Source of the DNA: Bacteroides sp.
Lineage (GTDB): Bacteria > Bacteroidota > Bacteroidia > Bacteroidales > P3
Length of the DNA stretch: 64,000 nucleotides
Reading direction: 5' to 3'
Assembly: GCA_023662825.1 (NCBI GenBank)
Contig: JAMPIH010000004.1
Coordinates: 1-64,000 of the forward strand
The notes beneath the pieces were generated by a model. That model saw nothing but the letters and a program-made list of their open reading frames with translations. It had not been told where the DNA came from and made no database searches. Positions 34,460 to 42,124 of the stretch are shown one piece after another. The number at the start of each line of letters is the position of its first letter. Position 1 is the first letter of the stretch. Position numbers and translations under genes: made by a program.

Positions 34460-35454
34460 AAGGTGATTTTTTGCACATTTTTGCTATAGTGCACAACCTT
34501 GTTTTCGTTGTTGTACACAAGAAACGCCCTGATGTAAAATGTCTGGCAAGGAACCCAACCGCCCTCCATCGTAAGCCATGGAAGCGGTGTTTCCGAATAG
34601 TGCGAATAGAAAGAATAATCCCCTAAATCGTTTACATAGACCACATTGTCATTAATCGTAGGCAGGGAGTCATTTTCGGCAAAGCAATAGCCCATTTTCT
34701 CAAAGGTATGCCTTCCCAAAAATTCAATTTCCGCTATGAATGTATCTGGAAATAAATTATCAGGATCGTCTGTTCCTCGCGTTATAGGCGGCAACACCGT
34801 CAGTGTCGGAAATTTCCCCACGGCCGTCACCGTGAGTATCTTGCTTCCTATATTGGTCTTTATCAGTATTTTTCCTGTTGTCTTTCCCGCCTCGAACTTT
34901 TTCGGGTCTATCTTTATCGTAAAGAGTTCGGGGCTGCCGTTGGGTTTGAGAACACCCGAGGCCGGTATTATCTCCGTTATCCATTCCTGCACACTCCCTA
35001 TGCTGTATTCCAGTGCTTCCCCGCCGCCGTTGAAAAGCTGGACGTAATACGAGGCCGGGGACTCCAACGCCCCCACGTCTATCCTGTCCACTTCCTTATC
35101 CTTGTTTCCCACTTCCGTGATACGGAGCATGTCCATGGGTCTGCCGATGATGGCATCCCGCTGCAGGGAGTCCGCCCCCGCCACGTAAAGGTCTTCCGTA
35201 ACCACTCCGTATTCCGCTTTGTCGAACCGCAATTGATACATCTTGTTTCTTTCGACCCGCAGGGAATACGTTCCCTGTTCATCCGTAAAAACCCTTCCTT
35301 CCACGCGACCGTTGTAAAGTAAGCTAACCCCCACATGAGGCAGGATCTCGGCGGTATGGAAATCCAACACCTTGCCATAGACACATCCGGTCTGCGCATA
35401 CAGGCAGAAAGTGCAACACAGATAAAGAACACATATACAACAGAACCTTTTCAT
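34438..35454 (-). CDS. Exported protein with carboxypeptidase-regulatory and BACON-like domains
   Basis: 338 residues from MKRFCC at 35454, chosen because a signal peptide (ending LYAQ) starts there; an upstream extension overlaps the previous gene. Domain one (about 22-100): GCVYGKVLDFHTAEILPHVG and a GTYSLRVERNKMYQLRFDKA strand. Domain two (about 140-210): EWITEIIPASGVLKPNGSPE and TIKIDPKKFEAGKTTGKILI, a BACON-like Ig module. The rest is a beta-rich domain with WLTMEGGWVPCQTFYIRAFL. The previous gene ends five bases upstream. Confidence 0.65.
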   Translation of the reverse strand: MKRFCCICVLYLCCTFCLYAQTGCVYGKVLDFHTAEILPHVGVSLLYNGRVEGRVFTDEQGTYSLRVERNKMYQLRFDKAEYGVVTEDLYVAGADSLQRDAIIGRPMDMLRITEVGNKDKEVDRIDVGALESPASYYVQLFNGGGEALEYSIGSVQEWITEIIPASGVLKPNGSPELFTIKIDPKKFEAGKTTGKILIKTNIGSKILTVTAVGKFPTLTVLPPITRGTDDPDNLFPDTFIAEIEFLGRHTFEKMGYCFAENDSLPTINDNVVYVNDLGDYSFYSHYSETPLPWLTMEGGWVPCQTFYIRAFLVYNNENKVVHYSKNVQKITLWDIFCQ

Positions 35455-35459
35455 GATTT

Positions 35460-35813
35460 TCACCGCCGTATCAGTTTCAGTTCCACCGTCTCCACCTTGA
35501 ATTCGCTCAGGGTAACGTTCCGGAAGTCGTCTTTGTATTCGTTGCCGCTCTTGTGCGCCCTCACCTGGTAGGTGCCCTCCATGCGCAGGGAGGGAAAGAC
35601 ATAGAGGCCTTCCGGCAGACGGGTGCACGGAAAGTCGTCCTGTCCCGGCTTGTTGTACGACAGCGACACCTCGGCATCGGGTACGGGCGTTCCGTCTTCG
35701 TAGGTAACGAACACGCGCAGTTCGTACAGAAAGGGCTTTTCTTCCTTAAAGCAGGCGGTGCAGCAGCACATCGCGAGCATCGCCATCAGACTGTGTTTTA
35801 TATAGCGTTTCAT
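35460..35813 (-). CDS. Short lipoprotein with one carboxypeptidase-regulatory-like domain
   Basis: 117 residues, lipobox CCCTAC near residue 20, and a single beta domain reading ELRVFVTYEDGTPVPDAEVS and LRMEGTYQVRAHKSGNEYKD. Such domains serve as spacers or binding modules on surface proteins. Member of the ten-gene operon; no other function can be read. Confidence 0.65.
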   Translation of the reverse strand: MKRYIKHSLMAMLAMCCCTACFKEEKPFLYELRVFVTYEDGTPVPDAEVSLSYNKPGQDDFPCTRLPEGLYVFPSLRMEGTYQVRAHKSGNEYKDDFRNVTLSEFKVETVELKLIRR

Positions 35814-35829
35814 CTTGGCTGTCTTTAGG

Positions 35830-36588
35830 TTAGAAACGAATGTTCAGCGAGGCCTGCGGGTTGCCCTGCATGTCCACCGTCACGCCGGGAATGATCCTTA
35901 CCTCGTCGCTTACCTGCACGGCCAGGAAGTTGGAGGCGAAGGCCGCCACCGCCAGCCCGATGCAGCCCCACATCGCCCCGGTGTAGGTGCGGTACTGCCG
36001 GTAGTAGTGCCTGTGGTCCTGACGGGTGCCGGCCGCATAGGTGTTGTGCTTCCGGTAACTGTTCTGTGCCTGTATGCCGAGGGCGATGCTGCCGGCCAGG
36101 GCCGCCGCCCCCACGCCGTTTACCGTGCCGTACCACACGCTTTTCTTTACCTTGACTGTCTTGATAAAGAAGGGGTGGAGGTAGTTTTTGTTGTTGGTGT
36201 ATTTCATGGTATCCGTCCGTAAGAGATAGTGCGTGTCTATGACTGTTTCCTTTTGATACACCGTGTCAAGCCTATAATTGATTATAGTATCTGTTTTCAC
36301 ATAAAGATCTTCCCGCGCTTTTTTCTTATCGGTTTTAGAATCCTCCACGCGTTCATACCTTGACACGATACTGTCACACTGCTGTTTTCGAGTAGAATAG
36401 AAAGCCCTACATTCCAGACAGTTGGAAAAACATCGGTCGAACAGTTTTTTTGCCTTAAAGAAGTTCCCGCTATCTGCCGCTTTCACGGCTTTATGGCAAA
36501 TCCTACGGTTTTCATTGACTTGTCCATAGACCATACTGAAGCAAGACATGAATAGCGCGAACAAAAGTTGTAACAGAATCTTTTTCAT
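35830..36588 (-). CDS. Exported protein of unknown function with C-terminal membrane segments
   Basis: 252 residues with a signal peptide ending MVYGQ. The N-terminal third has a TPR-like cysteine-containing pattern (AADSGNFFKAKKLFDRCFSNC). A middle part with TDTIINYRLDTVYQKETVID is probably extended. Two hydrophobic helices near residues 160-180 and 205-228 follow (VNGVGAAALAGSIALGI; MWGCIGLAVAAFASNFLAV). Ends in LNIRF. It overlaps the upstream gene by four bases (ATGA). Possibly anchors the complex to a membrane; not recognised. Confidence 0.55.
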   Translation of the reverse strand: MKKILLQLLFALFMSCFSMVYGQVNENRRICHKAVKAADSGNFFKAKKLFDRCFSNCLECRAFYSTRKQQCDSIVSRYERVEDSKTDKKKAREDLYVKTDTIINYRLDTVYQKETVIDTHYLLRTDTMKYTNNKNYLHPFFIKTVKVKKSVWYGTVNGVGAAALAGSIALGIQAQNSYRKHNTYAAGTRQDHRHYYRQYRTYTGAMWGCIGLAVAAFASNFLAVQVSDEVRIIPGVTVDMQGNPQASLNIRF

Positions 36589-36989
36589 CGTAACTTCTTT
36601 ATGCAGTCCATCAATATTTGCACATCGTCCTCTTCTCCTGCATATCGGGCATCCTCAATGTTGGCCTTGAAATAGTTATGGCAAGTAGAATCCGGCTCCA
36701 TACCCCATGCACGGAGCGAATCGTTCAGATTATTGCTTGTCTTGATGGCCATATCGTGCCATGGCTTCATCAGATACCTGTCGAGGCATTCGCGGGCATA
36801 TTGGATATACTCGGTGCGCTGCATGTTCTCGTTGAGCGACTGCGTTTCCTCGTGAATGCGCTGGGTCTGCCGGAAAACGCACACGGAAATCACCAGACCG
36901 GCTATCGTGGCGAGGGAGGCCACGAATCCGGCAAGGCACGAAACACATTTTCCCCATTTACGGTTACGGGGTCTGTGACTGTTTTTCAT
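36585..36989 (-). CDS. Small membrane-anchored protein of unknown function
   Basis: 134 residues: a basic start, one transmembrane helix (about residues 18-40, CLAGFVASLATIAGLVISVC), and a helical soluble part with QRIHEETQSLNENMQRTEYI suggesting a coiled coil. First gene of the ten-gene envelope operon, 29 bases after the promoter -7 box, and coupled to the next gene by an ATGA overlap. Confidence 0.6.
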   Translation of the reverse strand: MKNSHRPRNRKWGKCVSCLAGFVASLATIAGLVISVCVFRQTQRIHEETQSLNENMQRTEYIQYARECLDRYLMKPWHDMAIKTSNNLNDSLRAWGMEPDSTCHNYFKANIEDARYAGEEDDVQILMDCIKKLR

Positions 36990-37017
36990 GATATCCAGCG
37001 GGTTGAATTTTGCGTTG

Positions 37018-37049
37018 CAAAGTTAATGAAACGGGTTGTAATATTCAAA
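37018..37049 (-). promoter_or_regulatory. Promoter of the ten-gene envelope operon
   Basis: On the minus strand TTTG (37046-37049), a 20-base spacer and TAACTTTG (37018-37025) match the Bacteroidetes consensus fully. It lies just upstream of the first gene (36989), and no other promoter as good is seen before the three FGE-sulfatase genes. Confidence 0.8.
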
Positions 37050-37284
37050 CAAAAATCCACTCTCCGGACATACCGCCCACGTGCCATTTACCAACATCCG
37101 CCGGTTAACATCCCCGCGCTCCTGCTCAATACCCGGACGCGTTGCCCGGAATACGGGATTTTTCCCCTTACAGCCTGTTTCCAACGCCTGCATACGCCTT
37201 GCGCTTCGGACTTCCGCCGCCCGGAACGCTGCAAAAGTAGGCAAAAAACTCCGGACTTTAAAATGTAAGTACTTGATTATCAAG

Positions 37285-37423
37285 TAATTTTATTATTATA
37301 ATTTTGGATTATGGCGGGTGTATGGGGCGTAGCGTGCGGAGGCTCAACGCATTGAGCCTCCGCCATGGGAAACTCCCGAACGCACGGTTCAATCTGTGCT
37401 AAATTATAATAATAATAAAATTT
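37285..37423. repeat. 139-bp palindromic element, MITE-like or structured RNA
   Basis: AT-rich inverted ends (AATTTTATTATTATAATTT at 37286-37304 and AAATTATAATAATAATAAAA from 37401) enclose a GC-rich centre with a perfect 12-bp stem, GCGGAGGCTCAA/TTGAGCCTCCGC (37336-37363), plus a small GGGAAACTCCC hairpin and a GTGCG/CGCAC pair. It holds no ORF. Just before it TACTTGAT/ATCAAGTA (37269-37285) forms another palindrome. The rest of 36990-37482 holds no gene. Confidence 0.65.
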
Positions 37424-37476
37424 CCACAGCAAGGCACAAATCCCGGAAGTTGGAATTTTTATCGACGTATTTAGAC

Positions 37477-37507
37477 TTTGTTAAATGTAATAAATGTATT
37501 ACATTTG
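37477..37507 (+). promoter_or_regulatory. Promoter and operator palindrome of the HigBA-like operon
   Basis: TTTG (37477-37480), 19 bases, then TACATTTG (37500-37507). Overlapping the -7 box is a perfect inverted repeat, AAATGTAATA (37483-37492) and TATTACATTT (37497-37506), a likely operator for the antitoxin. The -7 box is so close to the toxin ATG (37512) that the mRNA may have almost no leader. Confidence 0.75.
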
Positions 37508-37511
37508 TGGC

Positions 37512-37843
37512 ATGAGAAAAATTTTCCGCAGCAACGATTTCGATACGTTCTACGAGTCTTTACCCCCAATGGCTCAAAACAAGGTGCTTTATGCACTCAG
37601 TGTAATCACTGAGATCCGGAACGTAAGTACCAAACTGGTTAAAAAAATAACCAATACCAATTTTATGAGCTGCGCATCTCGGTTGGAAATGAGTACCGGG
37701 TAATTTTATTTACCATTAATCACAACAATTTCATAGAAGCGGAACAAATCTTTCTCTTGAATGGATTCATGAAAAAATCCACCAAGGACTACAAACAGGA
37801 AATAGCCAAGGCTCAACGAATTTTAAAAACCTTACAGTCATGA
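37512..37843 (+). pseudogene. HigB/RelE-like toxin gene with a one-base frameshift
   Basis: The first 51 or so codons (MRKIFRSNDFDTFYESL, LVKKITNTNF) are followed by a shift; the next frame continues YELRISVGNEYRVILFTINH and ends IAKAQRILKTLQS just where the antitoxin starts. One T appears lost in the run TTTT near 37660 (AATTTTATGAG instead of AATTTTTATGAG). The rebuilt protein of about 110 residues has the RelE/HigB pattern. The gene is therefore probably inactive, unless the T-run lets ribosomes or polymerase slip. Confidence 0.8.
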
Positions 37844-38148
37844 AACCGAATATCAACATAGAAAAACTGAAAGAACTCCCTACCGTTGAGGATTTGATCG
37901 CTCAGCATCATGGTGTCAAAGGCACGGTAAGCAGGGAAGAATTTGACGCAAAAGCACAGGCGTGGTATTACGCCGAGGTGTTACGTGATGCCCGTAAGGC
38001 CGCCGGCATCACCCAGCAGCAATTAGCCGCCAAAATCGGCAAGAAACGAGAATACGTGGCTCTGCTCGAAAAGGGAGAAACGGACATGCAACTTTCCACT
38101 TTCCTGATGATTTCCGAAGCGGTCGGCCTCAAATTCCACCTCGCTTAG
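37840..38148 (+). CDS. HigA-like XRE-family antitoxin
   Basis: 102 residues. N-terminal half helical and acidic (toxin contact); C-terminal helix-turn-helix of the XRE type, ARKAAGITQQQLAAKIGKKR followed by EYVALLEKGETDMQLSTF (about residues 50-90). It overlaps the toxin stop with ATGA. It probably binds the palindrome at 37483-37506. Intact although its toxin is frameshifted, so it may persist as a repressor or as an anti-addiction factor. Confidence 0.85.
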   Translation: MKPNINIEKLKELPTVEDLIAQHHGVKGTVSREEFDAKAQAWYYAEVLRDARKAAGITQQQLAAKIGKKREYVALLEKGETDMQLSTFLMISEAVGLKFHLA

Positions 38149-38176
38149 ACAAGGGCATTGTTTTAAGAATTATGCG

Positions 38177-38184
38177 TAAATTTG
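38177..38184 (+). promoter_or_regulatory. Promoter -7 element of ftsX
   Basis: TAAATTTG matches TAnnTTTG, 20 bases before the ftsX ATG. A TTG lies 16 bases upstream, a shorter spacing than usual. Confidence 0.5.
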
Positions 38185-38203
38185 CTGCTTTGGCAATCCT
38201 ACG

Positions 38204-39088
38204 ATGATACAGGAAGAAAACGCGAAATTCGAGAAGAAGAGGATCCGGAGCGCGCATGTAACCACCGTGCTTTCCATCGCCACGGTGCTGTTCCTGCTGT
38301 GCATCCAGGGGCTGATGATGGGCTACACCCACAAGGTTTCCGACTATGTAAAGGAAAACATCGGCCTTACCCTGATGATCAAGGACTACACCCGCGAGCA
38401 GGACATCCTTGAAATGAAGGAAATCATAGACCGATCGCCCTTCGTGAAGAGTTCGCGCTATATCAGCAAGGCCGAGGCCGCCAAGGAACTGCAGGACGAC
38501 CTGGGGCAGGATTTCGTTTCCTTTCTCGGCTACAACCCCCTGCTGCCCTCCATCGAGATACACCTCAAGGCCGATTACGCGACCCAGGACAGCATCGCCA
38601 AGTTCGAGGAAGAACTGACCCGCTACCATATCGTAAAGGAAATGTTCTACCAGCCCGACCTCATTCAGCTGGTAAACGACAACGTGGCCAAGATAAGCTT
38701 CTGGCTGGGCCTGATAAGCTTCTTTATCCTCGTGCTGGCGGTTTACCTGCTCAACAACACCATGCGCCTGCTCATCTACTCCAAACGCTTTACCATAAAC
38801 ACCATGCAGCTGGTGGGCGCCACGGCTTCCTTTATCCGCCGCCCCTTCCTGCACAAGAGCATGCTCCAGGGGCTTTTGGGCGCGGTCATCGCCATCGCCG
38901 TGGCCTCGTTCGGGCTTATCGTGCTGCACAACCGGGTGCCCGAAATCATCAACGGACACGACTCGGGCATGATTCTCCGCGTGTTCACGATCGTTCTGCT
39001 TATCGGCCTGCTCTTTACGCTGGTATCGGCATGGTTCTCGGTAAACAAGTACCTGCGCATGCGCAATTCAGACAACCTGTACAATTAG
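38204..39088 (+). CDS. ftsX: Cell-division ABC transporter permease FtsX
   Basis: 294 residues with the FtsX topology: a first transmembrane helix (about 22-42, VTTVLSIATVLFLLCIQGLMM), a periplasmic loop that includes ISKAEAAKELQDDLGQDFVS, and three further helices with YLLNNTMRLLIYSKRFTINT and MQLVGATASFIRRPF (the cytoplasmic coupling segment). With FtsE (not in the window) it activates cell-wall hydrolases at division. First gene of a plus-strand operon with DUF3098 and uppP. Confidence 0.92.
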   Translation: MIQEENAKFEKKRIRSAHVTTVLSIATVLFLLCIQGLMMGYTHKVSDYVKENIGLTLMIKDYTREQDILEMKEIIDRSPFVKSSRYISKAEAAKELQDDLGQDFVSFLGYNPLLPSIEIHLKADYATQDSIAKFEEELTRYHIVKEMFYQPDLIQLVNDNVAKISFWLGLISFFILVLAVYLLNNTMRLLIYSKRFTINTMQLVGATASFIRRPFLHKSMLQGLLGAVIAIAVASFGLIVLHNRVPEIINGHDSGMILRVFTIVLLIGLLFTLVSAWFSVNKYLRMRNSDNLYN

Positions 39089-39095
39089 ACATATC

Positions 39096-39377
39096 ATGGC
39101 TATCACTACCGAAAAGACAACACCCGCCAAGGCTTCCAAGCCCCAATCCGATAAAAAGATGTTCGACTTCGCGTTCGGACGCAAGAACTACATCCTCATG
39201 ATAGCGGGCATCGTGGTGCTGGGCATCGGCTACCTGCTGATGACCGGCGGGGGCAGCAAAGACCCCGGAACGTTCAGCTACGAGCTGTTCAACACCCGCC
39301 GCCTGGTTATCGCGCCCTTGGTTATCCTGGCCGGCATCATCATCGAGATCGTAGCCATCATGAAAAAGCCCGAATAA
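39096..39377 (+). CDS. DUF3098 family small membrane protein
   Basis: 93 residues with two transmembrane helices (about 31-48 and 70-88) after a lysine-rich start, and the family segment FDFAFGRKNYILMIAGIVVL. In Bacteroidetes it is regularly placed between ftsX and uppP, as here. Function unknown, probably in the cell envelope. Confidence 0.85.
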   Translation: MAITTEKTTPAKASKPQSDKKMFDFAFGRKNYILMIAGIVVLGIGYLLMTGGGSKDPGTFSYELFNTRRLVIAPLVILAGIIIEIVAIMKKPE

Positions 39378-39380
39378 GGC

Positions 39381-40157
39381 ATGGGCTGGTTCGAAGCCCT
39401 TATACTGGGCATCATTCAGGGGCTTACCGAATTCCTGCCGGTAAGCAGCAGCGGGCATCTGGAAATAGGCAAGGCGCTCCTGGGCGTGGAAGCCACCGAC
39501 GACCTGCTCTTTACCGTAGTGGTGCACGGCGCCACCGTGCTGAGCACCATCGTGGTGTTCCGGAAAGAAATCCTGAAACTGTGCAAAGGACTGTTCCGTC
39601 TTGAATTGAACGCGGAAACGGTCTATATCTTCAAACTCCTGCTTTCGATGGTTCCCATCCTCGTGGTGGGCGTTTTCTTCAAGGACCGGGTGGAAGCCCT
39701 GTTCGGCAGCGGCATGCTGCTGGTGGGCTGCATGCTGTTGCTTACCGCCCTATTGCTTACGCTGGCCAATTACTTAGGCAGCGGCAAACGCGAGATCTCG
39801 TTCCGCGATGCCTTTGTCATCGGACTGGCGCAATGCGTGGCGGTGCTGCCGGGACTTTCGCGCAGCGGCACCACGATAGCCACCGGCCTGCTGCTGGGAA
39901 ACAAGAAAGAGGCGGTGGCGCAATTCTCGTTCCTTATGGTGCTCATTCCCATTTTGGGCGAAAACATACTCAGCCTGGCTTCGGGTGAAATATCGGCCTC
40001 CACCATTCCCCTTTCCTCGCTGCTCATAGGCTTCTGCGCAGCCTTTGTCTCGGGGTGGGCGGCCTGCAAGTTCATGCTGCGCATCGTAAAGGGCAAGAAA
40101 CTGGTTTACTTTGCCGTTTACTGCCTTGTGGTGGGCATTCTGGCCATTATCCTTTAA
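39381..40157 (+). CDS. uppP: Undecaprenyl-diphosphate phosphatase
   Basis: 258 residues, about eight membrane helices. Both active-site regions are present: [19 protein letters not shown] (about residue 18) and [19 protein letters not shown] (about 153). It removes a phosphate from C55 diphosphate so the lipid can carry new wall precursors. It begins three bases after the DUF3098 gene. Confidence 0.95.
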   Translation: MGWFEALILGIIQGLTEFLPVSSSGHLEIGKALLGVEATDDLLFTVVVHGATVLSTIVVFRKEILKLCKGLFRLELNAETVYIFKLLLSMVPILVVGVFFKDRVEALFGSGMLLVGCMLLLTALLLTLANYLGSGKREISFRDAFVIGLAQCVAVLPGLSRSGTTIATGLLLGNKKEAVAQFSFLMVLIPILGENILSLASGEISASTIPLSSLLIGFCAAFVSGWAACKFMLRIVKGKKLVYFAVYCLVVGILAIIL

Positions 40158-40167
40158 ATTGAACACC

Positions 40168-42123
40168 ATGAAAACGGAAACTTCCGTTTTTTTTAAAACG
40201 CTTTTGCTTGGGGGACTGCTCTGTGTCCTTGCTAAATTCCTCCCCTTGCGGGCGCAAGCCTCCTGCCAGCCCGATCCGGGCAACCTCAGACGGGCGGAAT
40301 TCCACTATGAGAAGGCCATGACCGCCTACCGCGAAGGCCTGCACACCGCCGTCCGGAAATATCTGCAGATTGCCAAAAAGACCGAGCCTTGCTTTGCCAA
40401 GACGTATATGCTGGAGGCCGTGGTATATGAAGACGAAAAGAAGAACGACAGCGCGATAAAGGCCTACGAGAAGGCACTGGCCATCGACCCGGACGTATTT
40501 CCCAACGCCTATTACAGCCTGGCGCGCCTGCAGGCCACCTCCGGCCGCTACGCCGAGGCCGACGACAACCTGCGCACCTACCTCGCCTACCCGAACATCA
40601 GCAAGGCCATGCGAGAAAAGGCGCAGCTACTGCAGTTGCGCAACGAGGAAGCCCTCGACCTGGCCAAGGACGCCGTGCCTTTCCAACCCAGGAACTTGGG
40701 CGCCAACATCAACACCGAATACGAGGAATACCTGCCGTTCGTAACGGTCGATGACCAGATGATGATCTTTACCCGCCGCTATATGCGCCCCACCGATCCA
40801 CCGGTGCTGGAAGAGGACTTCTTCTATTCGCTGCGCGACACCAACGGGGCCTGGCAGATGGCGCAGCGCATGGAGGAACCCATCAATTCCGACGACAACG
40901 AGGGCGCGCTCTCTATTTCGCCCGACGGCCGCTATCTGTTCTTTGCCGGCTGCAACCGCCCCGACGGCTGGGGCTCCTGCGACATCTACGCCTCCATAAA
41001 GCGCGACTACGGCTGGAGCAAGCCCTTTAACATAGGCAAGCCCGTCAATACCTCGCACTGGGAATCGCAACCCTGCCTTTCGTCCGACGGACGGACGCTC
41101 TATTTTACCGGCACCCGTCCCGGCGGTTTCGGCAAAAGCGACCTGTGGCGCAGCCGCCTCATGCAGGGCGGCGTCTGGAGCGAGCCCGAAAACTTAGGAC
41201 CGAACATCAACACCTCCGGCGACGAGAACTCGCCCTTCCTGCATCCCGACGGAAAAACGCTCTACTTCGCCTCCAACGGACACGGAGGCATGGGCGGCAT
41301 GGACCTGTTCGTGAGCCGCATGGACAGCAACGGCAACTGGTCGGCTCCGCAGAACTTAGGCTACCCCATCAACACCAGCGCCGACGAAACAACCCTGAGC
41401 GTGAACGCCAGGGGGGACACCGCCTATTTCAGCAGCGACAACCTGGGCGGTTTCGGCAAGAAAGACATCTATTCGTTTCCCCTCTACGAACAGGCGCGCC
41501 CCACCACGGTCTCGTTCATGCGCGGCTTCGTGGCCGACGCCAAGACCCACACGCCCTTGGCCGCCCACTTCGAGCTGATCAGCCTTAAGACCGGCATCAC
41601 CCGCGTTTCCTCCACCGCCACGGCCAAGACAGGCGAATTCCTGGTCTGCCTGCCGGTGGACGAGCCTTTCGCGCTCAACGTTTCCTGCAGCGGCTACCTG
41701 TTCCATTCCGAACACATCGCCCTCGACTACGGCAACGCTTCCAAACCCATGGAAAAGGAGATATGGCTGCAGCCCATCGAGAAGGGGACCCATATCGTGC
41801 TGGAGAACATCTTCTACCAAACGGATAAATACCAACTCGAGAAATCCTCGACCGGCGAACTGGAACGCCTTTTCCTTTTCCTGGCGCAGAACCCGGGCGT
41901 ACGCATCGAGATAAGCGGCCACACCGACAACGTGGGCTCGGCGCAATACAACAAGACATTGTCTGAAAACCGCGCCAAGGCCGTGGCCGACTACCTGACA
42001 AACAAAGGTATAGACCCCGCGCGCATCGTGGCGGTGGGCTACGGATTCGACAAGCCCGTGGCCGACAACCAAAGCGAGGAAGGCCGCGCGAAGAACCGCC
42101 GCACCGAACTTAAAATACTGTAA
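40168..42123 (+). CDS. OmpA-family lipoprotein-like protein with TPR and PD40 repeats
   Basis: 651 residues from the ATG at 40168 (a longer frame overlaps uppP). Signal peptide ending LRAQA; N-terminal TPRs (GNLRRAEFHYEKAMTAYREG, IKAYEKALAIDPD); a six-bladed PD40/WD40-like propeller with repeated SPDGRYLFFAG, SSDGRTLYFTG and HPDGKTLYFAS units; a carboxypeptidase-regulatory-like insert; and a C-terminal OmpA peptidoglycan-binding domain (SGHTDNVGSAQYNKTLSENR). The domain order resembles PorE-like or gliding-associated OmpA proteins, but no such machinery is nearby. Confidence 0.85.
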   Translation: MKTETSVFFKTLLLGGLLCVLAKFLPLRAQASCQPDPGNLRRAEFHYEKAMTAYREGLHTAVRKYLQIAKKTEPCFAKTYMLEAVVYEDEKKNDSAIKAYEKALAIDPDVFPNAYYSLARLQATSGRYAEADDNLRTYLAYPNISKAMREKAQLLQLRNEEALDLAKDAVPFQPRNLGANINTEYEEYLPFVTVDDQMMIFTRRYMRPTDPPVLEEDFFYSLRDTNGAWQMAQRMEEPINSDDNEGALSISPDGRYLFFAGCNRPDGWGSCDIYASIKRDYGWSKPFNIGKPVNTSHWESQPCLSSDGRTLYFTGTRPGGFGKSDLWRSRLMQGGVWSEPENLGPNINTSGDENSPFLHPDGKTLYFASNGHGGMGGMDLFVSRMDSNGNWSAPQNLGYPINTSADETTLSVNARGDTAYFSSDNLGGFGKKDIYSFPLYEQARPTTVSFMRGFVADAKTHTPLAAHFELISLKTGITRVSSTATAKTGEFLVCLPVDEPFALNVSCSGYLFHSEHIALDYGNASKPMEKEIWLQPIEKGTHIVLENIFYQTDKYQLEKSSTGELERLFLFLAQNPGVRIEISGHTDNVGSAQYNKTLSENRAKAVADYLTNKGIDPARIVAVGYGFDKPVADNQSEEGRAKNRRTELKIL

Positions 42124-42124
42124 C

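Noticed and set aside
37350-37400. Resemblance of GAGCC...ATGGGAAACTCCC...GGTTC to a group II intron hairpin
   Set aside because: Only a short match; no intron domain V, no 5' end motif and no maturase gene nearby.
27500-38150. The island as an integrative conjugative element or prophage
   Set aside because: No integrase, relaxase, conjugation or phage structural gene is visible in the window.
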